Origin: Kordiimonadales bacterium IMCC3096
GTDB taxonomy: Bacteria; Pseudomonadota; Alphaproteobacteria; Minwuiales; Minwuiaceae
DNA: 64,000 nt
Reading direction: 5' to 3'
NCBI GenBank assembly: GCA_016865035.1
Contig: CP018227.1
Location: forward strand, 62,001 to 126,000
The notes under the pieces: model-generated
The model's database searches: none
Seen by the model: only the letters and a program-made list of their open reading frames with translations
What the model was told of the DNA's origin: nothing
In this document: piece by piece, positions 27,149 to 36,022 of the stretch
How the letters are laid out: each line of letters begins with the position of its first letter
Position numbering within the stretch: the first letter of the stretch is position 1
Made by a program: the position numbers and the translations under genes

Positions 27149-28311
27149 GAATCGAAGGCACACGGCTGGCGGCGGCAGCGCTGATCCTGATCGCGGTCGC
27201 GCTGTTCGTTGGCGTGGTGCTGATGGTGCCCCAGCCACCGAAGATTCCCGACGCGAGTCATGCGTTGACCCCGGCGACGTTCGACGACCTGCCCGGCTGG
27301 AAAGCCGATGACGTTTCGGCGATCGCGCCTTCCCTGCTGCGCCAGTGCGCCCGCTGGAAATGGCGCAGGGGCGAACTGGCTGACGCCATGCGGCAGGTCT
27401 GCACCGATCTGAAAGACAATACCGGGCTGGACCGGGGCTTCATCGAGGCCCGGTTCGATGTCTGGGCGCTGCAGGCAGAGGGGCCGGGTCTGCTGACCGG
27501 TTACTTCGAGCCTACCTACGAGGGGAGACGACAGGCAGAGGCCGGTTTCCAGGTTCCGCTGCTGCCACGTCCGGACGATCTGATCGATGTGGACCTGGCA
27601 TCCTTCCGTCCTGACCTGAAGGGGACCCGTATCGCCGGTCGGCTGGAGGGACAGAAGCTGGTGCCCTATGCCGACAGATCGGCAATCCGCAGCGGCGCGC
27701 TGGCCGACACGGTCGATCCGATCTTCTGGCTCGCCGACCCGGTCGACCTCTTCTTCCTGCAGATCCAGGGATCCGGCCGCATTGCCCTGCCCGGCGGTGA
27801 GATCGCCTATGTGGGCTACGCCGCACAGAACGGTCACCCCTATCGCGCCATCGGTCGTGACCTGATCGCCAGTGGTGCGATCGCGCGGGCGGACATGTCG
27901 ATGCAGGCGATCCGGCAGTGGCTGGCCGCCAATCCGGTGGAGGCGGAGGCGATCATGGACCTCAACCCGTCCTACGTCTTCTTTCAGGAGCGGAAGGGTG
28001 TCACCGGTGCAATAGGCGCCGCCGGAACCCAACTGACACCGGGCCGCTCGATAGCCGTGGACCGGCGTGTCTGGACGCTCGGGTTGCCGATGTTCGTGGC
28101 CACAGAGGCGCAGGGATCCGACCCGGAGATCCATCGCCTGACGCTGGCCGAGGATACCGGCGGCGCGATCCGGGGACCGCGCCGCGCCGACCTGTTCCTT
28201 GGGCCGGGCGATGAGGCAGCCCGCCTGGCGGGCAGCATGAACCGCCCGCTGGATCTCTGGCTGCTCTATCCGAAAGGGCTGTTGCCGGAGAATGCGGTCG
28301 TGGCCGAGTGA
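27145..28311 (+). CDS. mltA: Membrane-bound lytic transglycosylase MltA
   Basis: MltA cleaves peptidoglycan glycan strands to 1,6-anhydro-muropeptides. The 388-residue product has an N-terminal hydrophobic segment (about 8-29), no clear lipobox, then the MltA core with GLLTGYFEPTYEG, IQGSGRIALPGGE and AYVGYAAQNGHPY. The 3D domain follows, with LTLAEDTGGAIRGPRRADLF, where the catalytic Asp of the family lies. It is anchored by the helix and not by a lipid. The start overlaps the oxygenase stop. The stop abuts the stop of the convergent NTF2-like gene with no gap. Confidence 0.93.
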   Translation: MRIEGTRLAAAALILIAVALFVGVVLMVPQPPKIPDASHALTPATFDDLPGWKADDVSAIAPSLLRQCARWKWRRGELADAMRQVCTDLKDNTGLDRGFIEARFDVWALQAEGPGLLTGYFEPTYEGRRQAEAGFQVPLLPRPDDLIDVDLASFRPDLKGTRIAGRLEGQKLVPYADRSAIRSGALADTVDPIFWLADPVDLFFLQIQGSGRIALPGGEIAYVGYAAQNGHPYRAIGRDLIASGAIARADMSMQAIRQWLAANPVEAEAIMDLNPSYVFFQERKGVTGAIGAAGTQLTPGRSIAVDRRVWTLGLPMFVATEAQGSDPEIHRLTLAEDTGGAIRGPRRADLFLGPGDEAARLAGSMNRPLDLWLLYPKGLLPENAVVAE

Positions 28312-28740
28312 TCAGGGCGCGAAGTCGATGACCACTTCGCGACGGCTGAACCGCCAGCCAGCCTCCGTCCGACGGAAGGTGTCCCGGTAGGCACCGACCA
28401 TTTCCGGCAGGGACGCCGGTCGGGTCCGCGCGTTCTCCGGATCATCGTGGCGGTAGAGGATCAGATAGACCGTCCCCGTTGCATTGTCCGCGTCCTGCAC
28501 GTCGATCAGCGCGTTGGAGCAGACGTGACGGGATCGGCGATCCTGATTGTCCTGGCGCTTCTGGAAGCTGTCGCGGATCGCATCGATCCCTTCGAAGGCC
28601 CGCCTGCCCGCCGCCCACACGCCATCATCCGTGAACAGGTCCGCGATCCTGGCCGCCGTACCGTGATCGACGAGGTGACAGTATTCCACCTGAAGCCTTT
28701 CACAGGCCCGCTCGATCAGCATCCGTTGCACATCATCCAT
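28312..28740 (-). CDS. NTF2-like (SnoaL-type) small protein
   Basis: A 142-residue protein of the NTF2/SnoaL fold. Signs are the N-terminal helix pattern RLQVEYCHLVDHGTAARIADLF, then TDDGVWAAGRRAFEGIDAIRD, HVCSNALIDV and a C-terminal GWRFSRREVVIDF. Members of this fold include cyclases, dehydratases, isomerases and ring-hydroxylase small subunits, so function cannot be read directly. Its gene is the last of a minus-strand operon after an aminotransferase and a dehydrogenase, overlapping the SDR stop by one base. It probably acts on the same metabolite. Confidence 0.75.
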   Translation of the reverse strand: MDDVQRMLIERACERLQVEYCHLVDHGTAARIADLFTDDGVWAAGRRAFEGIDAIRDSFQKRQDNQDRRSRHVCSNALIDVQDADNATGTVYLILYRHDDPENARTRPASLPEMVGAYRDTFRRTEAGWRFSRREVVIDFAP

Positions 28741-29459
28741 CAGGCAATCTCCCGCTTGAAGGTCACATTGCCTTCGTCGAACATCAGATATTCCTGCCGG
28801 TTCCAGAAGACCCGGCCGGTCTGGTCTCCGGCACCGGTCTCGACCATCCAGCGCGCCGTCGGATAGACATCCGCCGGATCCTGCGGTGCCTTCGGGTTCA
28901 TGCCCGATCGGGTCGGACCCGGGATCAGACCATTGATCCGCACGCCGGTCCCCAGCATCTCCCGCGCCGCCGTCCGCATCAGGGTATAGAGCCCGGCCTT
29001 GGAGGCCCCATAGGCACCGAAGCCCTTGCCCCCCGCCTCACCGGCCCGCGACAGCGTGTTGATGATGTGCCCGCCGCCCTGCTGCTGCATCAGCGGCATG
29101 GCCACCTGCATGGCCAGGAAGGGACCGACGAGATTCACCCGGATCAGCCGTTCGAAGTCCGCCGGGGCATGATCGACCAGCGGCGCGCGAACGCCGATGC
29201 CGGCATTGTTGAACAGCACATCCAGTCGCCCGAAGTGGCTCACGGCGAGCCCGATCATGTTGGCAACGGCTTCCGCGTCCGAAACATCGGCGACATGGGC
29301 CAGCAGCCTGTCGCCCTTCAGCGTCGCCAGCCCGGCCTCATCCACGTCAACCGCCATCACGCTGGCGCCATCGGCCAGAAAGCCCTCCACCAGCGCCTTG
29401 CCGATGCCGCTGGCTGCGCCCGTGATCAGGATGACCTGATCCGCGACACCGGTGCTCAT
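28740..29459 (-). CDS. Short-chain dehydrogenase/reductase
   Basis: A 239-residue classical SDR. The NAD(P)-binding TGAASGIG is at residues 13-20, NNAG near 84-87, and the catalytic set is Ser137, Tyr150 and Lys154 (YGASK). Asp38 after the second strand (VMAVDVDEAG) suggests NAD rather than NADP. The gene is coupled to the aminotransferase by an ATGA overlap and to the NTF2-like gene by one base. Substrate unknown; an alcohol or ketone related to the amine handled by the neighbouring aminotransferase is a reasonable guess. Confidence 0.9.
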   Translation of the reverse strand: MSTGVADQVILITGAASGIGKALVEGFLADGASVMAVDVDEAGLATLKGDRLLAHVADVSDAEAVANMIGLAVSHFGRLDVLFNNAGIGVRAPLVDHAPADFERLIRVNLVGPFLAMQVAMPLMQQQGGGHIINTLSRAGEAGGKGFGAYGASKAGLYTLMRTAAREMLGTGVRINGLIPGPTRSGMNPKAPQDPADVYPTARWMVETGAGDQTGRVFWNRQEYLMFDEGNVTFKREIA

Positions 29460-30826
29460 GCCATGGCCTCCCGCGCCCTGGGGGCGAAGTCGTCCAGCGC
29501 CTGCGTCAGCAGTTCCATGATCATGTCGATCTCTCCCTCCGTCACGTTCAGCGGCGGCGTCACCAGGAAATGGTCACCCCGCAGTCCGCCGAGCATACGC
29601 CGGGAATAGATGATCAGCCCCCGGTCGTAGCATGCCTGGGCAATGGCACTGCCGGCACCGAGTTCCGGCGCGAAGGGAATGCGCCTGTTCCTGTCCGCCA
29701 TGACGTCGAAGCCGAGCATCAGCCCCTTGCCCCGCACTTCGCCGATGAAGGGGAACCGTTCCACCAGCCCCTCCAGCCGGGCCTTCAGAACCGTCCCCAT
29801 GGCCGCCGCGTTGGCGATCAGGTCGTTGTCCATCAGCACGTCCAGCACAGCCAGACCGGCCGCGCAGGCCAGCGGGCCGGCTGAATAGGTGTGGCCATGG
29901 GCAAAGCCGCCCGAATCCTCCACCAGGGTCACCAGGTCACCGCGCGCCATGACGGCCCCCAGCGGCACGTAACCGGCGGCCAGCCCCTTTGCCATGGCGA
30001 CAATGTCCGGGTTGGCGGGCCAGTGCTCCGCCGCGAGATACTTGCCGGTGCGCCCGGACCCGCACATGACCTCATCATAGATCAGCAGCAGGCCATGCCG
30101 GTCGCAGATGTCGCGGATGCGCTGGTAATAGACATCCGGCGGCGTCAGGGCGCCCGTGGCCGCGCCACCAACCGGTTCGACGATGAACGCCAGCACCGTC
30201 GATGGCCCCTGATTGATGATCTCCGTTTCCAGTTCGTCGGCGAAGGCCAGCGCGGCCTCATCCTCCGAGACACCCTCCGCCCGCTCGACCACGAAGGGCG
30301 CGCGGATCTTCGGCTGGTTCGGCATCATCGGCGCGAAGGGAGCGAACATGTCCGGGTCACCGGTCAGCGACAGCGCCCCGAGGGTGGAGCCGTGATAGGA
30401 CGGAATGCGGGAAATGATCTTGTGCCGCGTCCCCTCCCCGCGTGCCACGGCGACCTGCCGGGCCAGCTTGATCGCACCTTCCACGGCCTCCGAGCCGCCG
30501 GAGCAGAAGAAGGCCCGCGTCAGGCCTTTCGGCGCGCCCAGCGTGGCCAGCCGGTCCGCCAGCCGCTCCGCCGGGCCATTCTTGAAATGCGAGCGAAAGG
30601 CGTAGCAGATGTCGTCCATCTGCGCCTTCAGGGCATCGATCACATACTGGTTGCCGTGGCCGACATTGGTGGTCTGCGGGCCGCAACTGGCATCAACGTA
30701 GCGACGCCCCTCGTCGTCCCAGATGAAGATGCCTTCGCCGCGTCGGGCAATGGGGCGATCCTCTGTCGGCCAGAAGAACATGGAGGACGGCTCGTTCCGC
30801 CCCTGTCGCGAATTCATCTCGTTCAT
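29456..30826 (-). CDS. Class III PLP-dependent aminotransferase
   Basis: A 456-residue aminotransferase of the omega-amino-acid/beta-alanine-pyruvate group. I see FFCSGGSEAVEGAIKLAR (phosphate-binding part), SYHGSTLGALSLTG, LLLIYDEVMCGSGRTG with cofactor Asp251, and MAKGLAAGYVPLGA with the PLP Lys280. The ATG at 30826 is chosen because AGGAG lies 8 bases before it; a longer frame to 30973 is not supported. It is the first gene of an operon with an SDR and an NTF2-like protein. The amine donor is not known. It is divergent from the DUF898 gene. Confidence 0.9.
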   Translation of the reverse strand: MNEMNSRQGRNEPSSMFFWPTEDRPIARRGEGIFIWDDEGRRYVDASCGPQTTNVGHGNQYVIDALKAQMDDICYAFRSHFKNGPAERLADRLATLGAPKGLTRAFFCSGGSEAVEGAIKLARQVAVARGEGTRHKIISRIPSYHGSTLGALSLTGDPDMFAPFAPMMPNQPKIRAPFVVERAEGVSEDEAALAFADELETEIINQGPSTVLAFIVEPVGGAATGALTPPDVYYQRIRDICDRHGLLLIYDEVMCGSGRTGKYLAAEHWPANPDIVAMAKGLAAGYVPLGAVMARGDLVTLVEDSGGFAHGHTYSAGPLACAAGLAVLDVLMDNDLIANAAAMGTVLKARLEGLVERFPFIGEVRGKGLMLGFDVMADRNRRIPFAPELGAGSAIAQACYDRGLIIYSRRMLGGLRGDHFLVTPPLNVTEGEIDMIMELLTQALDDFAPRAREAMA

Positions 30827-30971
30827 TGCCAGCTCCTGCAAGTGTCGTGCGCAGAACTTACGCCCGGCCAGGGCATGGCGCCAGACGTCGGACAAGACAA
30901 TTGCCAGTTCCGCCCCCCACACATAACGTGTCCCAGGCAAGGAAATACAACTACAGCATGGCAGGGACGAC

Positions 30972-32156
30972 ATGAACGAGGATGACAGGCGGGGCTGGCC
31001 CGAACCGGTGCCACCGCAGGAGCCATCGGCACCTCAGGTCGCCCCGGTTGAAGCGGACGGGGGCGGGACAGGCAACAGCCTGGAACTGAAATTCTCCGCG
31101 ACCCGGACGCAGTTCCGGAAACTGGTCCTGCGCCAGATGCTGATGATGGTCGCCACCTTCGGCGTATACTGGTTCTGGGCGCGGACCAATGTGCGACGCT
31201 TCATCTGGGGGCACCTCTCCCAGGGCGGCAGCCGCCTGGAATACAGCGGCCGGGGCATGGAGCTGTTCCTGGGATTCCTGATCGTCGGCGTGGCACTGGC
31301 GCTGGCGTTCTGGATCATCCAGTTCGCGATCCTCGCGATCGCGGGCCCGCAGTTCGCGCCCTTTGCATGGCTGCTGACGCTTTATCCACTGCTGGGCATC
31401 CTGGGTGTCATCGCGATCTACCGGCGCCATCGCTACATGATCCGCCGTACAAGCTGGCGCGGTATCCATTGCAGCCTCAGCGGTTCCACTGGGGGCTATC
31501 TCGGCCGGATCATCGTGCCGCTGCTGGCGACCGTGGTCACACTCGGCCTCGCCCTTCCCTGGGTGACAATCACGATCCAGCGCTATCTGGTGAGCAACAT
31601 GTCGCTGGGCAGTGAACGGTTCACCTACCACGGCTGGGTGGGCGACATCTTCGGTCGCTGGGTACTCTGCTGGCTGCTGATGCCGCTGACGGGCGGACTC
31701 GCACTGGCATGGTGGCGCGGGTTCACGACCCAGTACATGCTGCGCCAGACCCGGCTCGGCTCTCTCGGCTTCTCCTCAGATATCCGCCCGATCCGGTTCG
31801 TCAGCATCTACTTCTTCGGCGGGCTCTTCGCCGGACTGATCGTCTACGGCATTTTCTTCGTGATCTTCAGCATCATGTTCGCCGGTGGCTCCTTGCCAAT
31901 GCCAGGACAGGAGGGGGCGTTCGACGTCGGACAGCTCGTGCTGTTTGCCATCCCGTACATGCTTTTCATGGTCATCATCGGTCCGATCTCCTATTCGGCG
32001 TACCTCTATTTCGTCGAATACCCGACCGTCGAGTATGTCTTCGAGACCACGACCATCGTCGGTTCGATGGATATCGAGAATATCGTCCAGGTCGCAGATG
32101 CGGACAGGGGTGCGGGCAGCGGACTGGATGCGGTACTGGGAATGGATGGTATCTGA
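30972..32156 (+). CDS. DUF898 (YjgN-type) multi-pass membrane protein
   Basis: A 394-residue inner-membrane protein with a soluble Pro-rich start (1-35), then repeated hydrophobic segments. The family signature is visible twice: FWARTNVRRFIWGHLSQGG with the nearby YSGRG, and a later RYLVSNMSLGSERFTYHG. I count about seven hydrophobic stretches. The function of the family is unknown. The M48 protease gene follows after 24 bases; YjgN-like and M48 genes are often paired, so they may work together in envelope quality control. AGGGACGAC precedes the ATG. Confidence 0.85.
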   Translation: MNEDDRRGWPEPVPPQEPSAPQVAPVEADGGGTGNSLELKFSATRTQFRKLVLRQMLMMVATFGVYWFWARTNVRRFIWGHLSQGGSRLEYSGRGMELFLGFLIVGVALALAFWIIQFAILAIAGPQFAPFAWLLTLYPLLGILGVIAIYRRHRYMIRRTSWRGIHCSLSGSTGGYLGRIIVPLLATVVTLGLALPWVTITIQRYLVSNMSLGSERFTYHGWVGDIFGRWVLCWLLMPLTGGLALAWWRGFTTQYMLRQTRLGSLGFSSDIRPIRFVSIYFFGGLFAGLIVYGIFFVIFSIMFAGGSLPMPGQEGAFDVGQLVLFAIPYMLFMVIIGPISYSAYLYFVEYPTVEYVFETTTIVGSMDIENIVQVADADRGAGSGLDAVLGMDGI

Positions 32157-32180
32157 GCAGGTTCGAAGTAGCGTGAGAGC

Positions 32181-33275
32181 ATGAGTTTCCCGGCAATCTA
32201 TCTGGACGGCGTCTCGGCGCGGGAGCAGGCGGTGGAGATCGGCATCTCCCACGCCGGACTGACCTTCCAGGTGGCGGGCATGCCCTGTTTCTGGTCAGCA
32301 GACGAACTGGAGCTGATCGACCTGACGGACGGCGGCACCCGCCTGCGGCTGCGCCACGCCAGCATGCCGAACGCCCGGCTGCTGGTCACGGAAGATGGTG
32401 CGGTGGCCAGGCTGCACGAGACCCTGCCGCAGGTGTTCGGCAATCGCCGCGGCGGCATCCGACGCGACCTGAAGCGGCTGGCCATCGGCACGGCAGGGGT
32501 CTGTGTCGGCGTGCTGGTGATCCTGACCGCATTGCCGCTGCTCGTCGGCGTGCTCGCCTCCCTGGTTCCGGTCTCCACAGAACGGGAGTTCGGTCGGGAG
32601 GCGGAGAGGAGCATCGCGCTGATCCTGCCCGAAGTCCGCCGGTCCTGCGTCAGTCCAGAGGGACTGGAGGTCTTGCAGCGCATGACGGATGACTTGCTGG
32701 CAGGGCTGGATCTTGACCCCAAACCGCACGTCCGGGTCGTTCCGGACGGGCTGGTGAATGCCTTCGCCCTGCCCGGCGGCCAGATCATCCTGTTCGAGGG
32801 GCTGATCAGGAATGCGCAGTCACCGGAGGAGATCGCCGGCGTCCTGGCGCACGAGATCGGCCACGTGGCCTACCGCCATGGTGTGGAACAGGTGATCCGC
32901 GACAGCGCCCTCGCCGCCATATTCTCCATCATTGCGCCAGGCAATGTCGGCGGTACCGGCGGACAGTTGGCAGAATTTCTCGCCAGCCAGTCCTATGGAC
33001 GCGACGCCGAACGTCAGGCAGATCGTTTCGCGGTGGAGCGGCTCAATGCCCTGGACATCCGGGCTGATGGCATGATCGCCTTCTTCGACCGGACTGCCGG
33101 CGACCCCGGACGGGACGGATGGGGCGTGGGTCTGCTCTCCTATCTGCAGAGTCACCCGGGAGCTGAGGACCGCGCCGCCGACATCCGGGCCAGGGCGACG
33201 GGAACCCGACCGATCCTGGACGCACGGGAATGGACGGCGCTGCGGCGCATCTGCCGGAAGGTGGAGGAAAGCTGA
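32181..33275 (+). CDS. M48-family membrane metallopeptidase
   Basis: A 364-residue zinc protease. The zinc motif is HEIGH (His224, Glu225, His228) in VLAHEIGHVAYRH, and the third ligand is probably the Glu of DAERQADRFAVE. There is one membrane helix near residues 103-128. The N-terminal 90 residues form a small domain seen in proteins of this kind paired with YjgN (DUF898). The protease domain should face the periplasm, though orientation is inferred. It is co-transcribed with the DUF898 gene and converges with the flavin reductase gene. Confidence 0.9.
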   Translation: MSFPAIYLDGVSAREQAVEIGISHAGLTFQVAGMPCFWSADELELIDLTDGGTRLRLRHASMPNARLLVTEDGAVARLHETLPQVFGNRRGGIRRDLKRLAIGTAGVCVGVLVILTALPLLVGVLASLVPVSTEREFGREAERSIALILPEVRRSCVSPEGLEVLQRMTDDLLAGLDLDPKPHVRVVPDGLVNAFALPGGQIILFEGLIRNAQSPEEIAGVLAHEIGHVAYRHGVEQVIRDSALAAIFSIIAPGNVGGTGGQLAEFLASQSYGRDAERQADRFAVERLNALDIRADGMIAFFDRTAGDPGRDGWGVGLLSYLQSHPGAEDRAADIRARATGTRPILDAREWTALRRICRKVEES

Positions 33276-33283
33276 GCCAAGCC

Positions 33284-33769
33284 TCAGCCCGCAATCTCCG
33301 CGTACCGGCCCTGGAAGTAGAGCAGTGGCGCAGCACCCTCTGCCTGGTTCAGATGCGTTACCCGACCGATGATGATGATGTGATCGCCACCATCATGCGT
33401 GGCCTCCGCGACGCACTCGAAGCTGGCAATGGCGCTGTCCAGCATCGCACAGCCATTGTTGCCGGCCTGCCATTCGAAGGGAATGTCGGCGAACTTGTCA
33501 TCGGCCTTGGAGGCGAAGTGGTTTGATTCCGCCTGCTGACCAACGCCCAGAACGTTGACGGCAAACGGCTTCCCCGCGCCGAAGGCATCGGCACAGTTGG
33601 CACGCCGGTCGAGGCTGAACAGGACCAGCGGCGGCTCCAGGGAAACCGAGTTGAAGGAATTGACCGTCAGGCCAACCGGTCGACCCTTCGCATCCAGAGC
33701 AGTGATCACCGTGATCCCGGTGGCAAAGCACCCCATTGCATCACGCATCTCGCGCGGCGTTACCGTCAT
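33284..33769 (-). CDS. Flavin reductase family protein
   Basis: A 161-residue FMN-binding split-barrel reductase, which supplies reduced flavin to a partner monooxygenase. Typical blocks are MRDAMGCFATGITVITA, GLTVNSFNSVSLEPPLVLFS and FAVNVLGVGQQ. A late His-Asp pair (ATHDGGDHIIIIGRV) is also typical. The ATG at 33769 follows TGGGGAG by six bases and is preferred over a TTG 12 bases upstream. No flavin-dependent monooxygenase gene lies next to it, so the partner is unknown. Confidence 0.9.
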   Translation of the reverse strand: MTVTPREMRDAMGCFATGITVITALDAKGRPVGLTVNSFNSVSLEPPLVLFSLDRRANCADAFGAGKPFAVNVLGVGQQAESNHFASKADDKFADIPFEWQAGNNGCAMLDSAIASFECVAEATHDGGDHIIIIGRVTHLNQAEGAAPLLYFQGRYAEIAG

Positions 33770-33891
33770 GGCGCTCCCCAACCCATAAGCAGATTCATCG
33801 AACAGGGACGGAGTTTACCAATTGCATCCGCGCGGAAAACCCTGCCCCGCCGGAATAATTCGCTCGGCGGCCATGCGCAACGCTGTCTTCG

Positions 33892-33906
33892 CTAACGTGA
33901 TCTTAA
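33892..33906. promoter_or_regulatory. CtrA-like box upstream of motA
   Basis: CTAA-CGTGATC-TTAA matches TTAA-N7-TTAA with one mismatch and lies 52 bases before the motA ATG. Together with the boxes at 7994 and 8539 it makes three such sites, all before flagellar or cell-cycle genes in this window. Confidence 0.45.
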
Positions 33907-33958
33907 CCGCAATGGCGGCAATCTGCGGGCCGGTGCAAAAAAAGCGGCGGTAGATTCA

Positions 33959-34816
33959 ATGTTCTTCATCATCGGTGTTCTGGTGGTTATTGGCTCGGTT
34001 CTGGGTGGCTACCTGCCTCACGGCAGCTTTGCCGTGCTGGTCCAGCCCCTGGAAGTCCTGATCATCTGCGGGGCGGCGTTTGGTGGTTTCATCATCTCCA
34101 ACCCCAAGACCGTGATCTTCGGCGTGTTCAAGTCCATCGGGAAGATCCTGAAGGGACAGCCCTACAACAAGGCAGCCTATGTCGAACTGCTGACCATGCA
34201 GTACACGATCTACAAGCTGGCCAAGGCCAAGGGCATGCTGGCGCTGGAAGCACATATCGAGGATCCGGAGAAGAGCTCCATCTTCTCCGCCTTTCCGAAC
34301 TTCATGAAGAACCATCACGCGGTCGAATTCGTGTGCGACTACCTGCGCCTGATGACCATGGGCACGGAGAATGCACACGAGATGGAGGCGCTGATGGATG
34401 AGGATATCGAGACCCATCACCATGAACAGCACGCCATCGCCTCTGCCGTGACAACAGTGGGCGACGGCCTTCCGGCCTTCGGCATCGTTGCCGCCGTGCT
34501 GGGCGTCATCGTGACCATGAGCAGCATCTCCGAACCGCCCGAGGTGCTGGGCGGCCTGATCGGCGCGGCGCTTGTGGGTACCTTCCTCGGCATCCTGCTC
34601 GCCTATGGCTTCGTCGGCCCGATGGGCAAGAACCTGGAGAACTATGCGGAGGCCGAGGGCAAGTACTACCAGTGCCTGAAGGCCGGCATGCTGGCCTATC
34701 TGAATGGCTACGCCCCGGCCGTGTCCGTCGAGTTTGCCCGCAAGACGCTCTACAGCCACGAACGCCCCAGCTTCAGCGAACTCGAGGAAGCCGTCGAGAA
34801 CGCGCCGAAGATCTGA
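33959..34816 (+). CDS. motA: Flagellar motor stator protein MotA
   Basis: MotA forms with MotB the proton channel that drives flagellar rotation. The 285-residue product has the E. coli-type pattern: two N-terminal helices (FFIIGVLVVIGSVLGGYLP and LEVLIICGAAFGGFII), a long cytoplasmic loop with VEFVCDYLRLMTMGTENAHEM, and two C-terminal helices (PAFGIVAAVLGVIVTMSSI and LIGAALVGTFLGILLAYGFV). It differs clearly from the PomA-like protein at 12368. The motB gene follows after 45 bases. A CtrA-like box lies upstream. Confidence 0.94.
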   Translation: MFFIIGVLVVIGSVLGGYLPHGSFAVLVQPLEVLIICGAAFGGFIISNPKTVIFGVFKSIGKILKGQPYNKAAYVELLTMQYTIYKLAKAKGMLALEAHIEDPEKSSIFSAFPNFMKNHHAVEFVCDYLRLMTMGTENAHEMEALMDEDIETHHHEQHAIASAVTTVGDGLPAFGIVAAVLGVIVTMSSISEPPEVLGGLIGAALVGTFLGILLAYGFVGPMGKNLENYAEAEGKYYQCLKAGMLAYLNGYAPAVSVEFARKTLYSHERPSFSELEEAVENAPKI

Positions 34817-34861
34817 TCCGAGACCCTCTCAACCTCTTCCACCTGACAGCAGCCAGGGACC

Positions 34862-35893
34862 ATGTCCGAACATCCGCAACCGATCATCATCAAGAAAATC
34901 GTCAAGGGCGGTCACGGTCATCATGGCGGTGCCTGGAAAGTGGCCTATGCCGACTTCGTGACGGCCATGATGGCGTTCTTCCTGTTGCTCTGGCTGCTGA
35001 ACGTGACCACCGACGAACAGAAGAACGGCATCGCCGACTACTTCGCCCCTGCCGCCGCATCCCAGTCCACGTCCGGTTCGGGCGGTGCGCTGGGTGGCCA
35101 GACCATGGTCCGCGAAGGGTCACGCATCTCCGACAACGGCCTGCCCACCGTCGTTGTCTCCGTCGGCGACATCGAGGACGAGAAGGACAGCCACGAGGAC
35201 GGGAAGAAGTTCGACCCCTCCGGCGACGAGGTGGACGAGGAAGGCATCTCGAACAACGACGAGTCCGTGTCAGGCTCCGAGCGCGGGCGCAAGGGCACGC
35301 CGGGTGAGGACGACATTGCCGAGGCCCTGGCCCGGCGGGAGCAGGAAAACTTCAACGAGGCGATGGACGCCATCGAGGACGCCATCGAGCAGGCGCCCCC
35401 CGAGCTGAAGGAACTGGCGGAGAACCTGATGGTCGACATGACCGATGAAGGGCTGCGTATCCAGCTGGTTGACCAGGGCGGCCGGTCCATGTTCCCGAAG
35501 GGCAGTTCCTCGCTGGAAGGTCATGCCTCCGAACTGCTGCGCCTGATTTCCGGCGTCGTCACCACCCTGCCGAACAAGATCAAGATCACCGGCCACACGG
35601 ACGCCACGCCCTATCGGTCCACCAACGGCTACGGCAACTGGGAACTGTCGGCTGACCGGGCGAACGCAAGTCGTCGCGCCCTGATCGCGGTCGGCGTTCC
35701 GGTGCACCGCATCGATCAGGTCACCGGCAAGGCTGACCAGGAGCCCCTGATGCCGGAAGACCCCTATGCCGACTCCAATCGCCGCATCAGCATTGTCCTG
35801 ATGCGCGCCGCCAACCTGGCCCTGCCCCAGGCACCCGTCGATGCGCTGAAGAAGATGGGCCTGTCCGTTGCGGGCGAACGCGAAGGCGGCTGA
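34862..35893 (+). CDS. motB: Flagellar motor stator protein MotB
   Basis: MotB anchors the stator to peptidoglycan and carries the proton-binding Asp. The 343-residue product has a short cytoplasmic tail and one membrane helix starting AWKVAYADFVTAMMAFFLLL, where Asp31 is the proton site. It ends with an OmpA-type domain (KIKITGHTDATPYRS, WELSADRANASRRAL). Between the helix and the OmpA domain lies a strikingly acidic stretch (about residues 100-160, with EDEKDSHEDG, GDEVDEEGISNNDES). This is longer and more charged than in E. coli MotB and may affect the plug or wall reach. It is in an operon with motA. Confidence 0.94.
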   Translation: MSEHPQPIIIKKIVKGGHGHHGGAWKVAYADFVTAMMAFFLLLWLLNVTTDEQKNGIADYFAPAAASQSTSGSGGALGGQTMVREGSRISDNGLPTVVVSVGDIEDEKDSHEDGKKFDPSGDEVDEEGISNNDESVSGSERGRKGTPGEDDIAEALARREQENFNEAMDAIEDAIEQAPPELKELAENLMVDMTDEGLRIQLVDQGGRSMFPKGSSSLEGHASELLRLISGVVTTLPNKIKITGHTDATPYRSTNGYGNWELSADRANASRRALIAVGVPVHRIDQVTGKADQEPLMPEDPYADSNRRISIVLMRAANLALPQAPVDALKKMGLSVAGEREGG

Positions 35894-36022
35894 CACCGCA
35901 CCTGCCTGCACCCGGGCATTGCGCCACAGCAGCCGCGACCTGACGTCCTGCCCCCTTGGTCATGAACCACAGGCCCGCCATATGCGTATTGTGTTCCCGT
36001 AACGGAATGGGGCGAAAGCGCG

